Below are positions 7,990 to 16,476 of a DNA stretch of 29,933 bases, one piece after another. The translations under genes were made by a program, and so were the position numbers. The DNA comes from a virus: IMG/VR virus record IMGVR_UViG_3300049893_002386, positions 1-29,933 of that record; one strand, given 5' to 3'. How positions within the stretch are numbered: the stretch's first letter is position 1; the number at the start of each line of letters is the position of its first letter. The notes under the pieces were generated by a model. That model saw nothing but the letters and a program-made list of their open reading frames with translations. It was not told the DNA's origin and did not search any database.

Positions 7990-10141
7990 TAACTACTCCT
8001 CCAGTTAGAAATAGTTTGTCAAATATGAATTGATCTGAAGCTCTTCCACTTAACATGATCATAAACGCATCACCGCTAAAACGCATTACCTCATAAGGAA
8101 AGTCGCCCTCACGATAAGCGTATCCCACAAAACCAAAACGTGCTACATCGTATAATCCGCCAATTTGATCTACTAATATGTTTTCATTAAAATACTCTGC
8201 ATCATTATAATCTACATAAGCCTGTACATTAATTGTAATAGGGGCCAAAGTTCTACATGCAATAAATACGGCCTCGTTATTCCACGTAGTATCTGGATAC
8301 ATCCAACCATATTGTATACGCCAAATCATTGCACCTTTGCCGTATTCTTCATAACTTTGGGTTTGTATTTTATCGGCATATGCTAACAACAATCCATTGT
8401 CCATCCCCAAAAATAAATCTTGAGATACAGGATCATAATAAAAACTTCTGCTATCAGCAAAATTTTCACTAAATATTGTCCATGCTCCATTTGCGCTAAG
8501 CTGATATATAAAACAATCATATTTCAGTTTGAATCCAAAATATCTACCATAAGGATACAGAAATGAACGTAAAGCTAAATAATCACGCTCTGTCTCTATA
8601 AATGCTAATTGGCTCTTTAAATGTTGGTTAATTGAATCTGAGAAATTATAAGAAAAGGCTAATTGTTGGTACTTGTTTATTGAGCTTACAGATACGATGC
8701 CGTATTTTGATAAAAAGACAAAATCATTAGGTATTTCTACAAATAAAGACTTTTGTAATATGCCGACTGGCACTGTCATTTCCCATTGAAAATCTGGTAA
8801 CTGAATATTCTGACCATCGTTAATTGTAGTAGGATCGTCACCAGACCATATTTGCGTTGTTTCTCGTCCCATGAATAATACTTTTCCTTGAAATGGTATT
8901 ATAGCTTCTAGATTATCTGGAATATAAGTATTGTTTGCTAAGTCTATAAAATCGACTTCATTAGTAGCTTGATTAAACCAACCTGTAACAGATTTGCGCT
9001 CTAGAGCATAATATACCTTCATAGCTGAGCTTACAGGTCTAAACTGATTCTTATAACTTCTACCTTCCGCTAGTGCCCATAACCTATCATTAGCTACAGA
9101 TAAAAAGTTAAAGTGTGGTAAATTTTTCTCATAAAGTATTGTTCTTATATTATCTTGTGGAACAGCTGTTAAAGTTAATGTTACTGCAACCAAATTATTT
9201 GCAGGAGCTTCATATGCTATATTTGCAACATTAATTGTTCTTCTCTCTGTCTGGCTTATCAAAGTTAGCGGTGTACCTACAACTACATATGTTTGCATTT
9301 CAGCTAAAAATAATTGTGGTATATTAAAGGTTAGTACTGCTCCGTTTTTAGTTATATTACCGCTTAGCAATATAGAAACATTACCTTTTAATTCACGTAT
9401 ATTATTGCCGTCATACACGTATACGGGATCAATTCCATTAGCTATTAACAGCTTACCTTGATAATTGATATGAGATATAATAACGTTGGGATCTAGATTT
9501 TCTAAAAGAGGTACTAAATTAAATGTATCGTTACTATTCAATTTGTATAATGCTGCTCTTTCTATCCATAATGCAAAATTGTTTACTCCAAATGGATCAA
9601 CTGAAAAGTCTTTATCAAAAAAGTCATAGGGAAAAGGTAAATTAAATTTAATACTGTTGTTAGGCAAATCTATAACAACATTTGTAATATCAGCTCCATC
9701 AGAAAACGAATCTTGACGAATATAAAAATATGTTCCGTTAAAAATAGCTCTACTTAAATAAGCTTTCTGCTGGTCATCTAATGGAGTAGTATCAATAATA
9801 ATTCTAGTTTCATTTGGATTACCTATAATTCCATCTAATGTAACGTTATCCTGTATATTTACATAAGGCAAATTACTTACATAATTCTGATATACTATTT
9901 TCTCAGATTTGCCATTGTCGCCTAGATGAGACATAACAGCTATTTGACTTCTAAAAATTCTATTTGGATTAAAAGGTACTTGCGCCACAAATCTTGTACC
10001 ATAACGCAAAGTACATGTATTATTATCGCTTACCAACATGTTTTGCATATACTTTGCAAATTCTGGATTATTATCAATATTCAGATTCATCCCTTTATAA
10101 GGAGCTGGTAACTTGACATGTTGATAATATCCTTGAAACAT
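7979..10141 (-). CDS. Tail nozzle / tubular protein B (T7 gp12, P22 gp10 type)
   Basis: A 720-residue, beta-rich protein. Blade-like repeats include YQGKLLIANGIDPVYVYDG (about 226-244), SVANDRLWALAEG, IIPFQGKVLFMGRETTQIW (about 413-431) and FVFLSKYGIVSVSS, which fit a beta-propeller nozzle. The size is close to T7 gp12, and the gene follows the gp11-like gene as in T7. I prefer the ATG at 10141, because GGTGA lies 6 nt upstream; a GTG at 10150 overlaps the previous stop (GTGA) and would add three residues. The protein would close the tail tube and carry the fibres. The three fibre-like paralogues follow immediately. The family match is by pattern and synteny, not alignment. Confidence 0.75.
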   Translation of the reverse strand: MFQGYYQHVKLPAPYKGMNLNIDNNPEFAKYMQNMLVSDNNTCTLRYGTRFVAQVPFNPNRIFRSQIAVMSHLGDNGKSEKIVYQNYVSNLPYVNIQDNVTLDGIIGNPNETRIIIDTTPLDDQQKAYLSRAIFNGTYFYIRQDSFSDGADITNVVIDLPNNSIKFNLPFPYDFFDKDFSVDPFGVNNFALWIERAALYKLNSNDTFNLVPLLENLDPNVIISHINYQGKLLIANGIDPVYVYDGNNIRELKGNVSILLSGNITKNGAVLTFNIPQLFLAEMQTYVVVGTPLTLISQTERRTINVANIAYEAPANNLVAVTLTLTAVPQDNIRTILYEKNLPHFNFLSVANDRLWALAEGRSYKNQFRPVSSAMKVYYALERKSVTGWFNQATNEVDFIDLANNTYIPDNLEAIIPFQGKVLFMGRETTQIWSGDDPTTINDGQNIQLPDFQWEMTVPVGILQKSLFVEIPNDFVFLSKYGIVSVSSINKYQQLAFSYNFSDSINQHLKSQLAFIETERDYLALRSFLYPYGRYFGFKLKYDCFIYQLSANGAWTIFSENFADSRSFYYDPVSQDLFLGMDNGLLLAYADKIQTQSYEEYGKGAMIWRIQYGWMYPDTTWNNEAVFIACRTLAPITINVQAYVDYNDAEYFNENILVDQIGGLYDVARFGFVGYAYREGDFPYEVMRFSGDAFMIMLSGRASDQFIFDKLFLTGGVVNAN

Positions 10142-10146
10142 ACTAA

Positions 10147-10752
10147 TCACCCATAGAAAGTTTGTAAATTTTTCTTAACTCCTTCCCAGTTCACTAATTG
10201 ATATTTAATTTTTTCGCTATACCCTTTACCACTGACATATAAGTAATAAAGTGCGCCATGTACCAATCCTAAATGATGAGGTTCTGGGAACAAAGGAGTA
10301 TCAATTTGAGTATCTGGATCAGTAACGTTTTCTACTAACGTTTTACATGCTGGGACTACTATCAAAGTAATATATTTTTTAGCTATTCCATCGTTTGGGT
10401 CATTAGCAATCGGTAAGGAATTATTTTTACCGACCCCAATAGTGTTGTTTAGTAATGTATAACGTCCAATAGGAATATCTAATATTTTGTCTAAAGTACA
10501 TTTTTGTAATTGCACTTTATCGGCAAAAATTGCTTTTATATAATAATACGACATAGGTAAATTGCCTATGCCGTTATTATCTAAATAAATGTTAACTGTT
10601 TGATAAAATTGATCGCTATTTATTAGTATTTGCCAAAGTTCTAAATTGGCTAAATTTAAGTAGCGTAAATAGTTCTCACGTTCTTTTAGCGTAAGATTAC
10701 TTCTACTAAAACTCAATTGTCCTACTAAATCAATTAATTGTGTAACATTCAT
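10147..10752 (-). CDS. Head-tail adaptor / tail tubular protein A (T7 gp11 type)
   Basis: A 201-residue protein from the ATG at 10752, close to T7 gp11 in length. The N-terminal half is helical (NVTQLIDLVGQLSFSRSNL, then ERENYLRYLNLANLELWQIL); the middle is beta-rich; the end is helical again, with LVHGALYYLYVSGKGYSEKI. This helix-beta-helix plan and its place between the capsid genes and the nozzle fit the gp11/gp4 adaptor ring under the portal. Two in-frame TTG codons (10755, 10758) are possible starts. No Shine-Dalgarno sequence is adjacent to any of them; GAGG lies directly before a strong hairpin (10763-10783) that would bring it within 10 nt of the ATG when folded. Confidence 0.7.
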   Translation of the reverse strand: MNVTQLIDLVGQLSFSRSNLTLKERENYLRYLNLANLELWQILINSDQFYQTVNIYLDNNGIGNLPMSYYYIKAIFADKVQLQKCTLDKILDIPIGRYTLLNNTIGVGKNNSLPIANDPNDGIAKKYITLIVVPACKTLVENVTDPDTQIDTPLFPEPHHLGLVHGALYYLYVSGKGYSEKIKYQLVNWEGVKKNLQTFYG

Positions 10753-10762
10753 CAACAACTAA

Positions 10763-10783
10763 TAGGGGCGAATAACGCCCCTA
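10763..10783 (-). promoter_or_regulatory. GC-rich hairpin between decoration and adaptor genes
   Basis: TAGGGGCG (10763-10770), loop AATAA, CGCCCCTA (10776-10783): a perfect 8-bp stem, unusually GC-rich for this DNA. On the message strand it is followed by TTAGTTGTTG, not a T-run, so it is a poor intrinsic terminator. It lies between GAGG (10787-10784) and the ATG at 10752, so it may bridge the ribosome site to the start, or protect and attenuate the capsid message. Confidence 0.8.
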
Positions 10784-10787
10784 CCTC

Positions 10788-11288
10788 TTAAGTGTAAATT
10801 AACAAGATACTTGCTATTTTATTTTGAAATAACGCTTGGTTACCATTAGGTATCTTGACTACTAAAGCATCTTTAATAACCGAAATCAAAGCAAGCCCTC
10901 CTCCGACATTAATCCATGAAGGAGTTGGAGTATTATTGTTTTCTGTTGCATTGGTATCATATACACCCATTATAGCAGCGCCTAATACGCCTTTATTAAG
11001 TGTTATACCTAATTTGTTTAACGGAGTTCTTACATAATTATCCACACCAGCAGTTAGAGCTCCAGTAAAGCTTACTTGTACAAGCTTACCTATTACTTGA
11101 TCGGTAAAAGTATTTACTGTCGTAATATTAGTAAACCCGTTACCAGCAGCTGCATTTCCTGTAGCTCCTGCCGTAGTAGGGTTACATCCACCCCAAGTTG
11201 ATCCTGTAATACCAGTTGTAGCATTAGCATCGTTAGTAGCAAGAACTGGTGCAGGAGTAGTAATACTATATCTATTTGATATTAACAT
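10788..11288 (-). CDS. Capsid decoration / head fibre-like protein
   Basis: A 166-residue protein rich in Ala, Thr, Asn and Gly, with strong beta character. It begins MLISNRYSITTPAPVLATND; a Gly/Thr/Ala-rich stretch covers about residues 23-50, followed by VIGKLVQVSFTGAL and a C-terminal hydrophobic strand region (LALISVIKDALVVKIPNGNQ). There is no membrane segment or enzyme motif. The start is set by TAGGAG 7 nt upstream of the ATG at 11288; an upstream ATG at 11315 would overlap the capsid gene and has no ribosome site. Placement directly after the major capsid gene and low sequence complexity suggest a decoration or head-fibre subunit. I do not recognise the family. Confidence 0.6.
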   Translation of the reverse strand: MLISNRYSITTPAPVLATNDANATTGITGSTWGGCNPTTAGATGNAAAGNGFTNITTVNTFTDQVIGKLVQVSFTGALTAGVDNYVRTPLNKLGITLNKGVLGAAIMGVYDTNATENNNTPTPSWINVGGGLALISVIKDALVVKIPNGNQALFQNKIASILLIYT

Positions 11289-11298
11289 AAAAAATCTC

Positions 11299-12522
11299 CT
11301 AACTAATTTTAACAAATGAGTGAATAATACCGTTATCCACTAATAACGGATTTTTACCTTTAAGCGCAGGATTACCTTTTGAAGGATATTTAAGTGCTTT
11401 TAGTCCGCTAATTTCAACATGTGCAATACCTTTATGCATTCCGTAATCTCTTTCATCGGTTGCAAAAGTAGGAATTGAACCCATAGCAAAACCTATAGCA
11501 GAAGCCCCGCATAATGCAGAGTATGCAACTTGAGTATTACCATTACCGCTTGTGGTAATGAAATTACTAAATTCATCAACTACGATAACATCTACGCCTT
11601 CTATAGAGCCTTTATAGGCAGAACCGTATAATGTTGAAGGTTGATATTGGTTTTCAATAACCCCTCTTATTACTTGATTTCTCCAATCAGCATCATTATC
11701 ACGCATATGAGAATATGTCTCAGGAGCAACAAATAGGATATATCTGTTATCCGCATAACCATTATGAGGATTTACTACTCTATAAGGTCTAATAGCCGAC
11801 TCTTTGTAAGCAGTAGCAGTTCTCCCGCCAGTACGTGCCAAGTTAACTAAACGTACAATGTGTTTTACAGACATAGTATGTCCGTTTGCTACTGAGAAGT
11901 TAGCTGCTCCATTTACGGCCGCCACAGTAGCCTCGTTTGTTCTAAAATCTTGACCAAACATTAATCTTTGGCTTGATACTGCATCACCTGCTCCGTTATT
12001 AGCATCAATTCCCGAAGCGATCATATATGCAGCGATATCGGAATATGCCCAGTCGTAATTTATTAGGTTACGATCACCTGTAGTAGTAGGTGTAAAAGCT
12101 AGTCCAAAAGATGAAACAACTCTTTTAGTATTAAGTAATGAAGACTGATACAACAAGTCATCTCTAACGTCACTATCAAGCTGAGCCTTTGTTTGTAACT
12201 TTAATAATTGCTCATTAGTAATTCTGCTAGCAAATCTTAAGTTACCTATTCTAACTTCATCTGTGACGTAAGTGATTTCGCTTTCATCACCAGCTAATTG
12301 CTCTTCACCTCTTTTAACAATAGGCATAAAAGTTTGACGTGTAGGGAATACTATTGTATCGCCCTGTCCTTTTTGTTCCATAATGTTATGGATGATAGAG
12401 GTACTACCGCCCATAAATTTACTAAATTGTGTATTGTTCCTGTATTCTTTCAAATACGGAGCTAATACGTTTTTTTCAAACAGTTGTGATTGAAAAATAT
12501 TATTACGATCTAAAATCGCCAT
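11299..12522 (-). CDS. Major capsid protein, N4-gp56/DUF4043-like
   Basis: A 407-residue protein. It has the pattern QKGQGDTIVFPTRQTFMPIV (about 50-69), then GEEQLAGDESEITYVTDEVRIG (split over about 72-93) and FASRITNEQLLKLQTKAQLDSDVRD. This matches the 'GqGDti.fp.r ... G.e.leg.Ee.l' signature of N4-gp56-family capsid proteins (DUF4043), an HK97-fold group. Length is normal for the family. It follows the scaffold gene and precedes the decoration-like gene. ATACGAGG lies 8 nt before the ATG, and the 249-bp upstream spacer is strongly structured, which may raise or time capsid synthesis. Family placement is from motif memory, the capsid role from motif plus position. Confidence 0.85.
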   Translation of the reverse strand: MAILDRNNIFQSQLFEKNVLAPYLKEYRNNTQFSKFMGGSTSIIHNIMEQKGQGDTIVFPTRQTFMPIVKRGEEQLAGDESEITYVTDEVRIGNLRFASRITNEQLLKLQTKAQLDSDVRDDLLYQSSLLNTKRVVSSFGLAFTPTTTGDRNLINYDWAYSDIAAYMIASGIDANNGAGDAVSSQRLMFGQDFRTNEATVAAVNGAANFSVANGHTMSVKHIVRLVNLARTGGRTATAYKESAIRPYRVVNPHNGYADNRYILFVAPETYSHMRDNDADWRNQVIRGVIENQYQPSTLYGSAYKGSIEGVDVIVVDEFSNFITTSGNGNTQVAYSALCGASAIGFAMGSIPTFATDERDYGMHKGIAHVEISGLKALKYPSKGNPALKGKNPLLVDNGIIHSFVKIS

Positions 12523-12530
12523 AATTATTA

Positions 12531-12537
12531 CCTCGTA
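12531..12537 (-). promoter_or_regulatory. TACGAGG leader / ribosome site of the capsid gene
   Basis: The minus strand reads AATACGAGG, ending 8 nt before the ATG at 12522. It belongs to the ATACGAGG subclass, complementary over 8 nt to CCUCGUAU at 28933-28940. I find no convincing sigma70 promoter directly upstream. Confidence 0.65.
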
Positions 12538-12585
12538 TTAATAATTAATAAAAATTAAACTATAAAATTGGATTCAAAAATGAAA

Positions 12586-12653
12586 TCCGAATGTTAAAAA
12601 ATATTAACTTATAGCGATAAGCTATAAATTTTTATTTGTACAATTCATTCGGA
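12586..12653 (-). promoter_or_regulatory. Branched stem-loop structure in the capsid mRNA leader
   Basis: An outer perfect 8-bp stem, TCCGAATG (12586-12593) with CATTCGGA (12646-12653), encloses GTTAA/TTAAC (12593-12608, sharing its first base with the outer stem) and TTATAGC/GCTATAA (12609-12627, loop GATAA). Just downstream in the message, GGATTC/GAAATCC (12570-12588) can form a further hairpin, with one bulge, that competes with the outer stem. The structure ends about 50 nt before the capsid ribosome site. Possible roles are RNA processing, stability or partial termination. The rest of the 12523-12771 spacer shows no gene. Confidence 0.6.
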
Positions 12654-12771
12654 CGGGAAAAATCTAGGTGAATTTTAGAAGGAAGAAGTTAAGGATGCAT
12701 ATAGGGAAGTACAAAACGTCTATTTGCAATCCGACAACGCTTCTAAACTTTCAGAAGAAATGCCGTCTGGC

Positions 12772-13632
12772 TTAACCGAAGCGCCAAATGTCTGATAATG
12801 ACTTATTATCTTTTTTTGTTGCTTCTTGAGCCTTGGAATTTATAGAACGATTATAAACAATATCTGTAGTATTATCAAGGTTTTTCTCTAATTCATTAAT
12901 TTTTGTTTGTAGCTTTTCGTTTTTTTCATTTAGAGATTTAACATAGTCAATAATGCCGCCATGCTTTTCGATTCCTTTATATAAATTATTGTATAATTGT
13001 TCACCCATGGACATTATTTGATCAATAGCTATGTCGGCTGATTCTTCTTCAAAATATACAGATAGTTTTTCCTGCTCTTTACTTCCAAGCATAGGCCAGA
13101 AATAGAAGAATGCATTATACTTATCCTCTGCATTTTCTACTTTTGCATATTTCTTAAAAACAGAAAACTCATTATCAAGTTTCTCTTTAACATTATTAAA
13201 TTTTGATTTCTCATTTGAGCTAGTAGTTTCTTCTGCTGCATCTACATTATCAAAGTATGAGAGTACATTATTTAATTCGTCTGGAGTCATGATTTCATCC
13301 TCATTAAGCTTTTTTAAGAATTCACCTACTTTCTTTTTAGCATTAACATAGGCTAAATTCTTTTTATGACCCCAGTTTTGAGATTCATCTAATCTCTTTT
13401 TTAGTTTTTTAATTTCTTCTTCGTAATTCTGCTTCTCTTCTGCGCCTTTATCATCTGTTTTAGAATTAGTTAATTTTTCTTTAGATTCTTCTAAATCAAC
13501 TAATTCCTTTGTAGTTTCTTCAGATACGTTTTTTTCATTGTTTGACACTTCAGTATCTCCAGTGTCAGTATTATTATTTGTAAAAATATTTGCTAGCTTA
13601 TCAAAGTTTACAGCTGTATTAGTAGTTTCCAT
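12772..13632 (-). CDS. Scaffolding protein
   Basis: A 286-residue, highly charged protein (Glu, Lys, Asp, Asn), as scaffolds usually are. The N-terminal 60 residues are acidic and probably disordered. A coiled coil with EEEIKKLKKRLDESQNW begins near residue 71, and another covers about 235-255 (KNEKLQTKINELEKNL). The C-terminus ends in LSDIWRFG; scaffolds often bind the coat with a short C-terminal helix. It lies between portal and capsid genes, the normal place. AGGAGA lies 6 nt before the ATG, encoded by the end of the portal gene (TAATATG junction). It guides procapsid assembly and would leave or be cut before DNA packaging. Confidence 0.85.
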   Translation of the reverse strand: METTNTAVNFDKLANIFTNNNTDTGDTEVSNNEKNVSEETTKELVDLEESKEKLTNSKTDDKGAEEKQNYEEEIKKLKKRLDESQNWGHKKNLAYVNAKKKVGEFLKKLNEDEIMTPDELNNVLSYFDNVDAAEETTSSNEKSKFNNVKEKLDNEFSVFKKYAKVENAEDKYNAFFYFWPMLGSKEQEKLSVYFEEESADIAIDQIMSMGEQLYNNLYKGIEKHGGIIDYVKSLNEKNEKLQTKINELEKNLDNTTDIVYNRSINSKAQEATKKDNKSLSDIWRFG

Positions 13633-13633
13633 A

Positions 13634-15349
13634 TTATTCTCCTATTTGCGGTGTTTGTGTTTGCCCAGATAGCAATCTTAAATATTCTTCTGATAATTCA
13701 TTGTATTTTCTTAAACCCAGTTCTTTTAGAAATAAAGCAGATGACATAGCAAATCCTGGATTGTTTGAGTTTAATAACTCTGCGAATTTTGCCCTTTCTT
13801 CTTCTACTGAAGAATTAAAATTAGGTACAACATCGGTATAGACTTCAAAATTAATAGTTGAAATTATATCATCTAGTGTTTTTAAATCACTATGACCGTC
13901 TTTGTAATAGTTAAAAGTATATTTAAAATCCTTAATACCTTTGATTGTATCTAGTAGTAATTGCCCTTCAGACAATAATAAATGATCATAAGCCATATTC
14001 AACGGATTCTGAACTCTAGCAGAATTTGCAGCTCTTTGTTGTATTGCTACTCCGCTTACGGCATTTGTTTGATTTCCTTTTAACTCATCAAACAGATAAG
14101 TAGATTGTTCAAATTCAATATCTATTCTTTGTAACAAATTAAAGAAATAAGGCAAAGTTTGCTCAGGTGTATATAATTTTGCATCTTGTGGGTTAGGTGA
14201 AATTATTACTGCAATCTTTTGTTGTAACTTATCAATCCATTTGTTTTCGGTAGCTTCTATGTCGGTAGTAATACTACTAGAAATTAATATTTTTTGATCG
14301 ATACCATGTATTGTTTTTGTCCATATATAATTCAGAGCCTGCGATAAAGGAATTAAATTATTGACCACACCATAAGGCATTCCTGTGTAATCTCTTCTTA
14401 AACATAAAGGAAGTAATGGAAAGTATTTTTGATTAGGTACTTGTTGTTCTATAGCTCCGTGCTCTAATAGCATACTATCACAAAATACACCTTTAAAAAT
14501 TCTTGTACCCGTCTTTTTCAAGATATTTGCTTTTGATTCTGATTTATTGATCGCTATTTCTTCACTAAAAGTACTAAATACTTGTTCTAAAGGAACACCG
14601 TCATCAGATGGAATTATTGTTGTTGATTCAAAATAATCAGCATCTGTTTTATAGTAAACCTCAACAATTCTAATCGTTTTTCCTTTAGTCCATAAACTAT
14701 TATCCATATCCCAGTTATTTTCGGTAATATCCGAAGATAATTGCGTATTGACTTTATCTACTAATTGTTCAAAAAATTTTGCATATTTAGGATAACGTCT
14801 TTTTAAAATAGGAACGGCTGCAAAGTAGCTACGACAAATAAAATTCGATTGTTCTAATCTTGGTGATATATCATCTGGGTCCCAGTATACTTCTCTAGGA
14901 TCAACATAATCATAAAAGAATTGATCATTTTCATAACCAAAGTGAGACCATCCTATACCGCCAATTAAAGCAGACGTATATTTTAATGATGAATAGAATG
15001 AAAAATCATTCTGTGTTTGAATTACATGGGCCATATAACTCAAGTAGTCTGCTAGCTCTTCGTGTAAAGGTTGATCAGTCGTAGATTTAAACCCTATTCT
15101 TTTATTTGATTGTATTTGAAGACTTGAATAAGCGTTAATTAGCGGTTCAATTCTGTTAATTGTATAAGGTGTAGCTTGTATATCTTCTATTTTTTGTAAG
15201 ACTTCTTCACTCCACTGATCACCACAATAGTGTTTTAAATTAGCTAAATATTGGTTTAGCCACTTTTGACGAAGACCACTATTTCTAGCATAATCCCAAT
15301 AATCATTAAGATCTTGCAATATTTTTTGTTGTCCTAGTGTAAGCTCCAT
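13634..15349 (-). CDS. Portal protein, P22-type
   Basis: A 571-residue protein, a usual portal length. Recognisable stretches are an N-terminal helical region with HYCGDQWSEEVLQKIE, then NRIEPLINAYSSLQIQSNKR (about 65-84), the hallmark YDYVDPREVYWDPDD (about 145-159), FICRSYFAAVPILKRRYPKY, and GMPYGVVNNLIPLSQALNYI (about 325-344) in the stem-forming region. The 'dp..v.wDp.s' motif followed by a fPk-type helix is typical of P22-like portals. Twelve copies form the DNA channel at the packaging vertex and bind the terminase (22842-21355) and the adaptor. The start overlaps the upstream stop (TAATG) with GAGGTCA about 9 nt upstream. Confidence 0.88.
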   Translation of the reverse strand: MELTLGQQKILQDLNDYWDYARNSGLRQKWLNQYLANLKHYCGDQWSEEVLQKIEDIQATPYTINRIEPLINAYSSLQIQSNKRIGFKSTTDQPLHEELADYLSYMAHVIQTQNDFSFYSSLKYTSALIGGIGWSHFGYENDQFFYDYVDPREVYWDPDDISPRLEQSNFICRSYFAAVPILKRRYPKYAKFFEQLVDKVNTQLSSDITENNWDMDNSLWTKGKTIRIVEVYYKTDADYFESTTIIPSDDGVPLEQVFSTFSEEIAINKSESKANILKKTGTRIFKGVFCDSMLLEHGAIEQQVPNQKYFPLLPLCLRRDYTGMPYGVVNNLIPLSQALNYIWTKTIHGIDQKILISSSITTDIEATENKWIDKLQQKIAVIISPNPQDAKLYTPEQTLPYFFNLLQRIDIEFEQSTYLFDELKGNQTNAVSGVAIQQRAANSARVQNPLNMAYDHLLLSEGQLLLDTIKGIKDFKYTFNYYKDGHSDLKTLDDIISTINFEVYTDVVPNFNSSVEEERAKFAELLNSNNPGFAMSSALFLKELGLRKYNELSEEYLRLLSGQTQTPQIGE

Positions 15350-15720
15350 TATGTAATGACCTCATTTTCTTTATAACCACTGACAATACATGAGAATTGT
15401 TTAGAAAAACCATCTGAATAGCATACTAAGTTATCTCCGTCTAACATGCGATGCTCTACTACTTCTGCAGTGTCACCGCATACTACGGACAACAAATCAA
15501 CACTTTGATTAGGTAAAATTAACCTATTAAAAGTTATATATGCCTCTTGTAAAGGGCTTTCTAATAATGCTATCGCTTCAAGCGTTACTCTAATATTTTC
15601 GCTAGAAGTATTGGTACAACGAATAGATTTTATAACTACGTTTCCTTCAGAGCTATATATAGGAGTTCTACTATCCGTTAGTTCCTTAAACAATATCCTT
15701 ATCGGTGATATGAAGTTCAT
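15349..15720 (-). CDS. Unknown 123-aa beta-rich virion-associated protein
   Basis: A 123-residue protein with alternating strand pattern: VVIKSIRCTNTSSENIRVTL (about 28-47), AYITFNRLILPNQSVDLLSV (about 59-78) and RMLDGDNLVCYSDGFSKQFS. The 'I..i...N.s....v.l ... l.lp..s...l....L..gD.l.' pattern is common in small phage beta-sandwich structural proteins, so a minor head, tail or stabilising role is plausible. It overlaps the upstream gene by 35 bp, with no clear Shine-Dalgarno sequence before the ATG, and ends in the start codon of the portal gene. A TTG nine codons in is a possible later start. Named function is not assigned. Confidence 0.65.
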   Translation of the reverse strand: MNFISPIRILFKELTDSRTPIYSSEGNVVIKSIRCTNTSSENIRVTLEAIALLESPLQEAYITFNRLILPNQSVDLLSVVCGDTAEVVEHRMLDGDNLVCYSDGFSKQFSCIVSGYKENEVIT

Positions 15721-15943
15721 TACTTTGAATTATGTTGTCAATTAGCTCTTTTAAATCACTGTATTTCTCTGAAAATAACTTCATTTCTTCATCAGAAATC
15801 ATCACTCCTTTATTTTTTGCAGCCAGTATTTGTCTTGCGCACTTTGTAAGAAAGTCAGACGTTAAATCTAGTTTTGTTATTATTAATGCTATTTCAGAAA
15901 ATATAGCGTATTGCTTTATAGAGATTTCATTATTGTTGTCCAT
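15686..15943 (-). CDS. Unknown small helical protein
   Basis: An 85-residue protein from the ATG at 15943 (a GTG at 15949 would add Met-Tyr). It is mostly helical and amphipathic: SIKQYAIFSEIALIITKLDL, CARQILAAKNK and EEMKLFSEKYSDLKELID. No known motif is visible. It overlaps both neighbours (by 14 and 35 bp), so the three small genes 16136-15349 are probably translated together. The position between fibre and portal genes suggests a small assembly factor or structural helper; this is position only. Confidence 0.6.
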   Translation of the reverse strand: MDNNNEISIKQYAIFSEIALIITKLDLTSDFLTKCARQILAAKNKGVMISDEEMKLFSEKYSDLKELIDNIIQSNELHITDKDIV

Positions 15944-16136
15944 GTACACCCATAATTTTTTCTAAAGCTTCTATTTGTTCTTTAATCATAGCAATATCAT
16001 TTAATAGAATTGCCCTACGGCTTTGCGTTGCTATTGTTGGTTCATCGGAAAAATAAAGAGCACCATCATAACACAAAGCATTAGCATACCTTGGTAAAAT
16101 TTGGATTATTTCTATAGGATTTTGATTTTCATGCAT
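15930..16136 (-). CDS. Unknown 68-aa protein, first gene of the portal-side transcription unit
   Basis: A 68-residue protein. The N-terminal half is mixed (PIEIIQILPRYANALCYDGA); the C-terminal half is a helix, RRAILLNDIAMIKEQIEALE, which could form a coiled coil. It resembles in size and plan small fibre-chaperone or assembly proteins, but no motif proves this. It stands behind a good sigma70 promoter (16163-16191) and a TACGAGG ribosome site 5 nt before the ATG, so it leads a unit that probably runs through the portal and scaffold genes. Confidence 0.65.
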   Translation of the reverse strand: MHENQNPIEIIQILPRYANALCYDGALYFSDEPTIATQSRRAILLNDIAMIKEQIEALEKIMGVHGQQ

Positions 16137-16141
16137 AACTA

Positions 16142-16148
16142 CCTCGTA
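16142..16148 (-). promoter_or_regulatory. TACGAGG leader / ribosome site of gene 15930-16136
   Basis: The minus strand reads GATACGAGG, ending 5 nt before the ATG at 16136. It is of the ATACGAGG subclass, 8 nt complementary to 28933-28940. Confidence 0.7.
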
Positions 16149-16162
16149 TCGTTATTACAATT

Positions 16163-16191
16163 AATATAAAGATAAATTAATACTTTTTCAA
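16163..16191 (-). promoter_or_regulatory. Sigma70-type promoter before gene 15930-16136
   Basis: On the minus strand, TTGAAA (16191-16186), 17 nt, TATATT (16168-16163). The predicted start is near 16156, giving a leader of about 20 nt that contains the TACGAGG element. Confidence 0.65.
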
Positions 16192-16193
16192 TA

Positions 16194-16463
16194 TTAATTA
16201 TTGTTGGGAGGAATATAATCGGCTAGAAACTCTTTTAATCTTGTTATATCATCCTCAATTTCTTTTATAGCGATTTCAGCCGCATTCTTTATCTCAATAA
16301 ACTTTGGATTATTCAAATCTACGTCACTACCAAATATTTGCCAAGTCCAATTTCTTAAATTTTGAGTATCTGACATAAACCAAGAAAGATAAATTAATGC
16401 TTCTGGGTTCATTGGTTTTATTATTTGTTCTGTTATTTGATCATTACTATTATTTACTTTCAT
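16194..16463 (-). CDS. Unknown 89-aa protein after the adhesin gene
   Basis: An 89-residue protein: a Trp-containing helical middle (ALIYLSWFMSDTQNLRNWTW, about 22-41) and a charged helix (IKNAAEIAIKEIEDDITRLK, about 59-78), ending in PPNNN. AAGGT lies 8 nt before the ATG, and it starts 13 bp after the glycine-rich adhesin gene. Small acidic helical proteins directly after fibre genes are often fibre-assembly chaperones; that is the best guess here and rests on position and composition only. Confidence 0.65.
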   Translation of the reverse strand: MKVNNSNDQITEQIIKPMNPEALIYLSWFMSDTQNLRNWTWQIFGSDVDLNNPKFIEIKNAAEIAIKEIEDDITRLKEFLADYIPPNNN

Positions 16464-16476
16464 ATTATTACCTTGT

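Noticed and set aside
12654-12771. Small gene in the scaffold-capsid spacer
   Set aside because: All frames on both strands are closed within a few codons or lack a start with a ribosome site.
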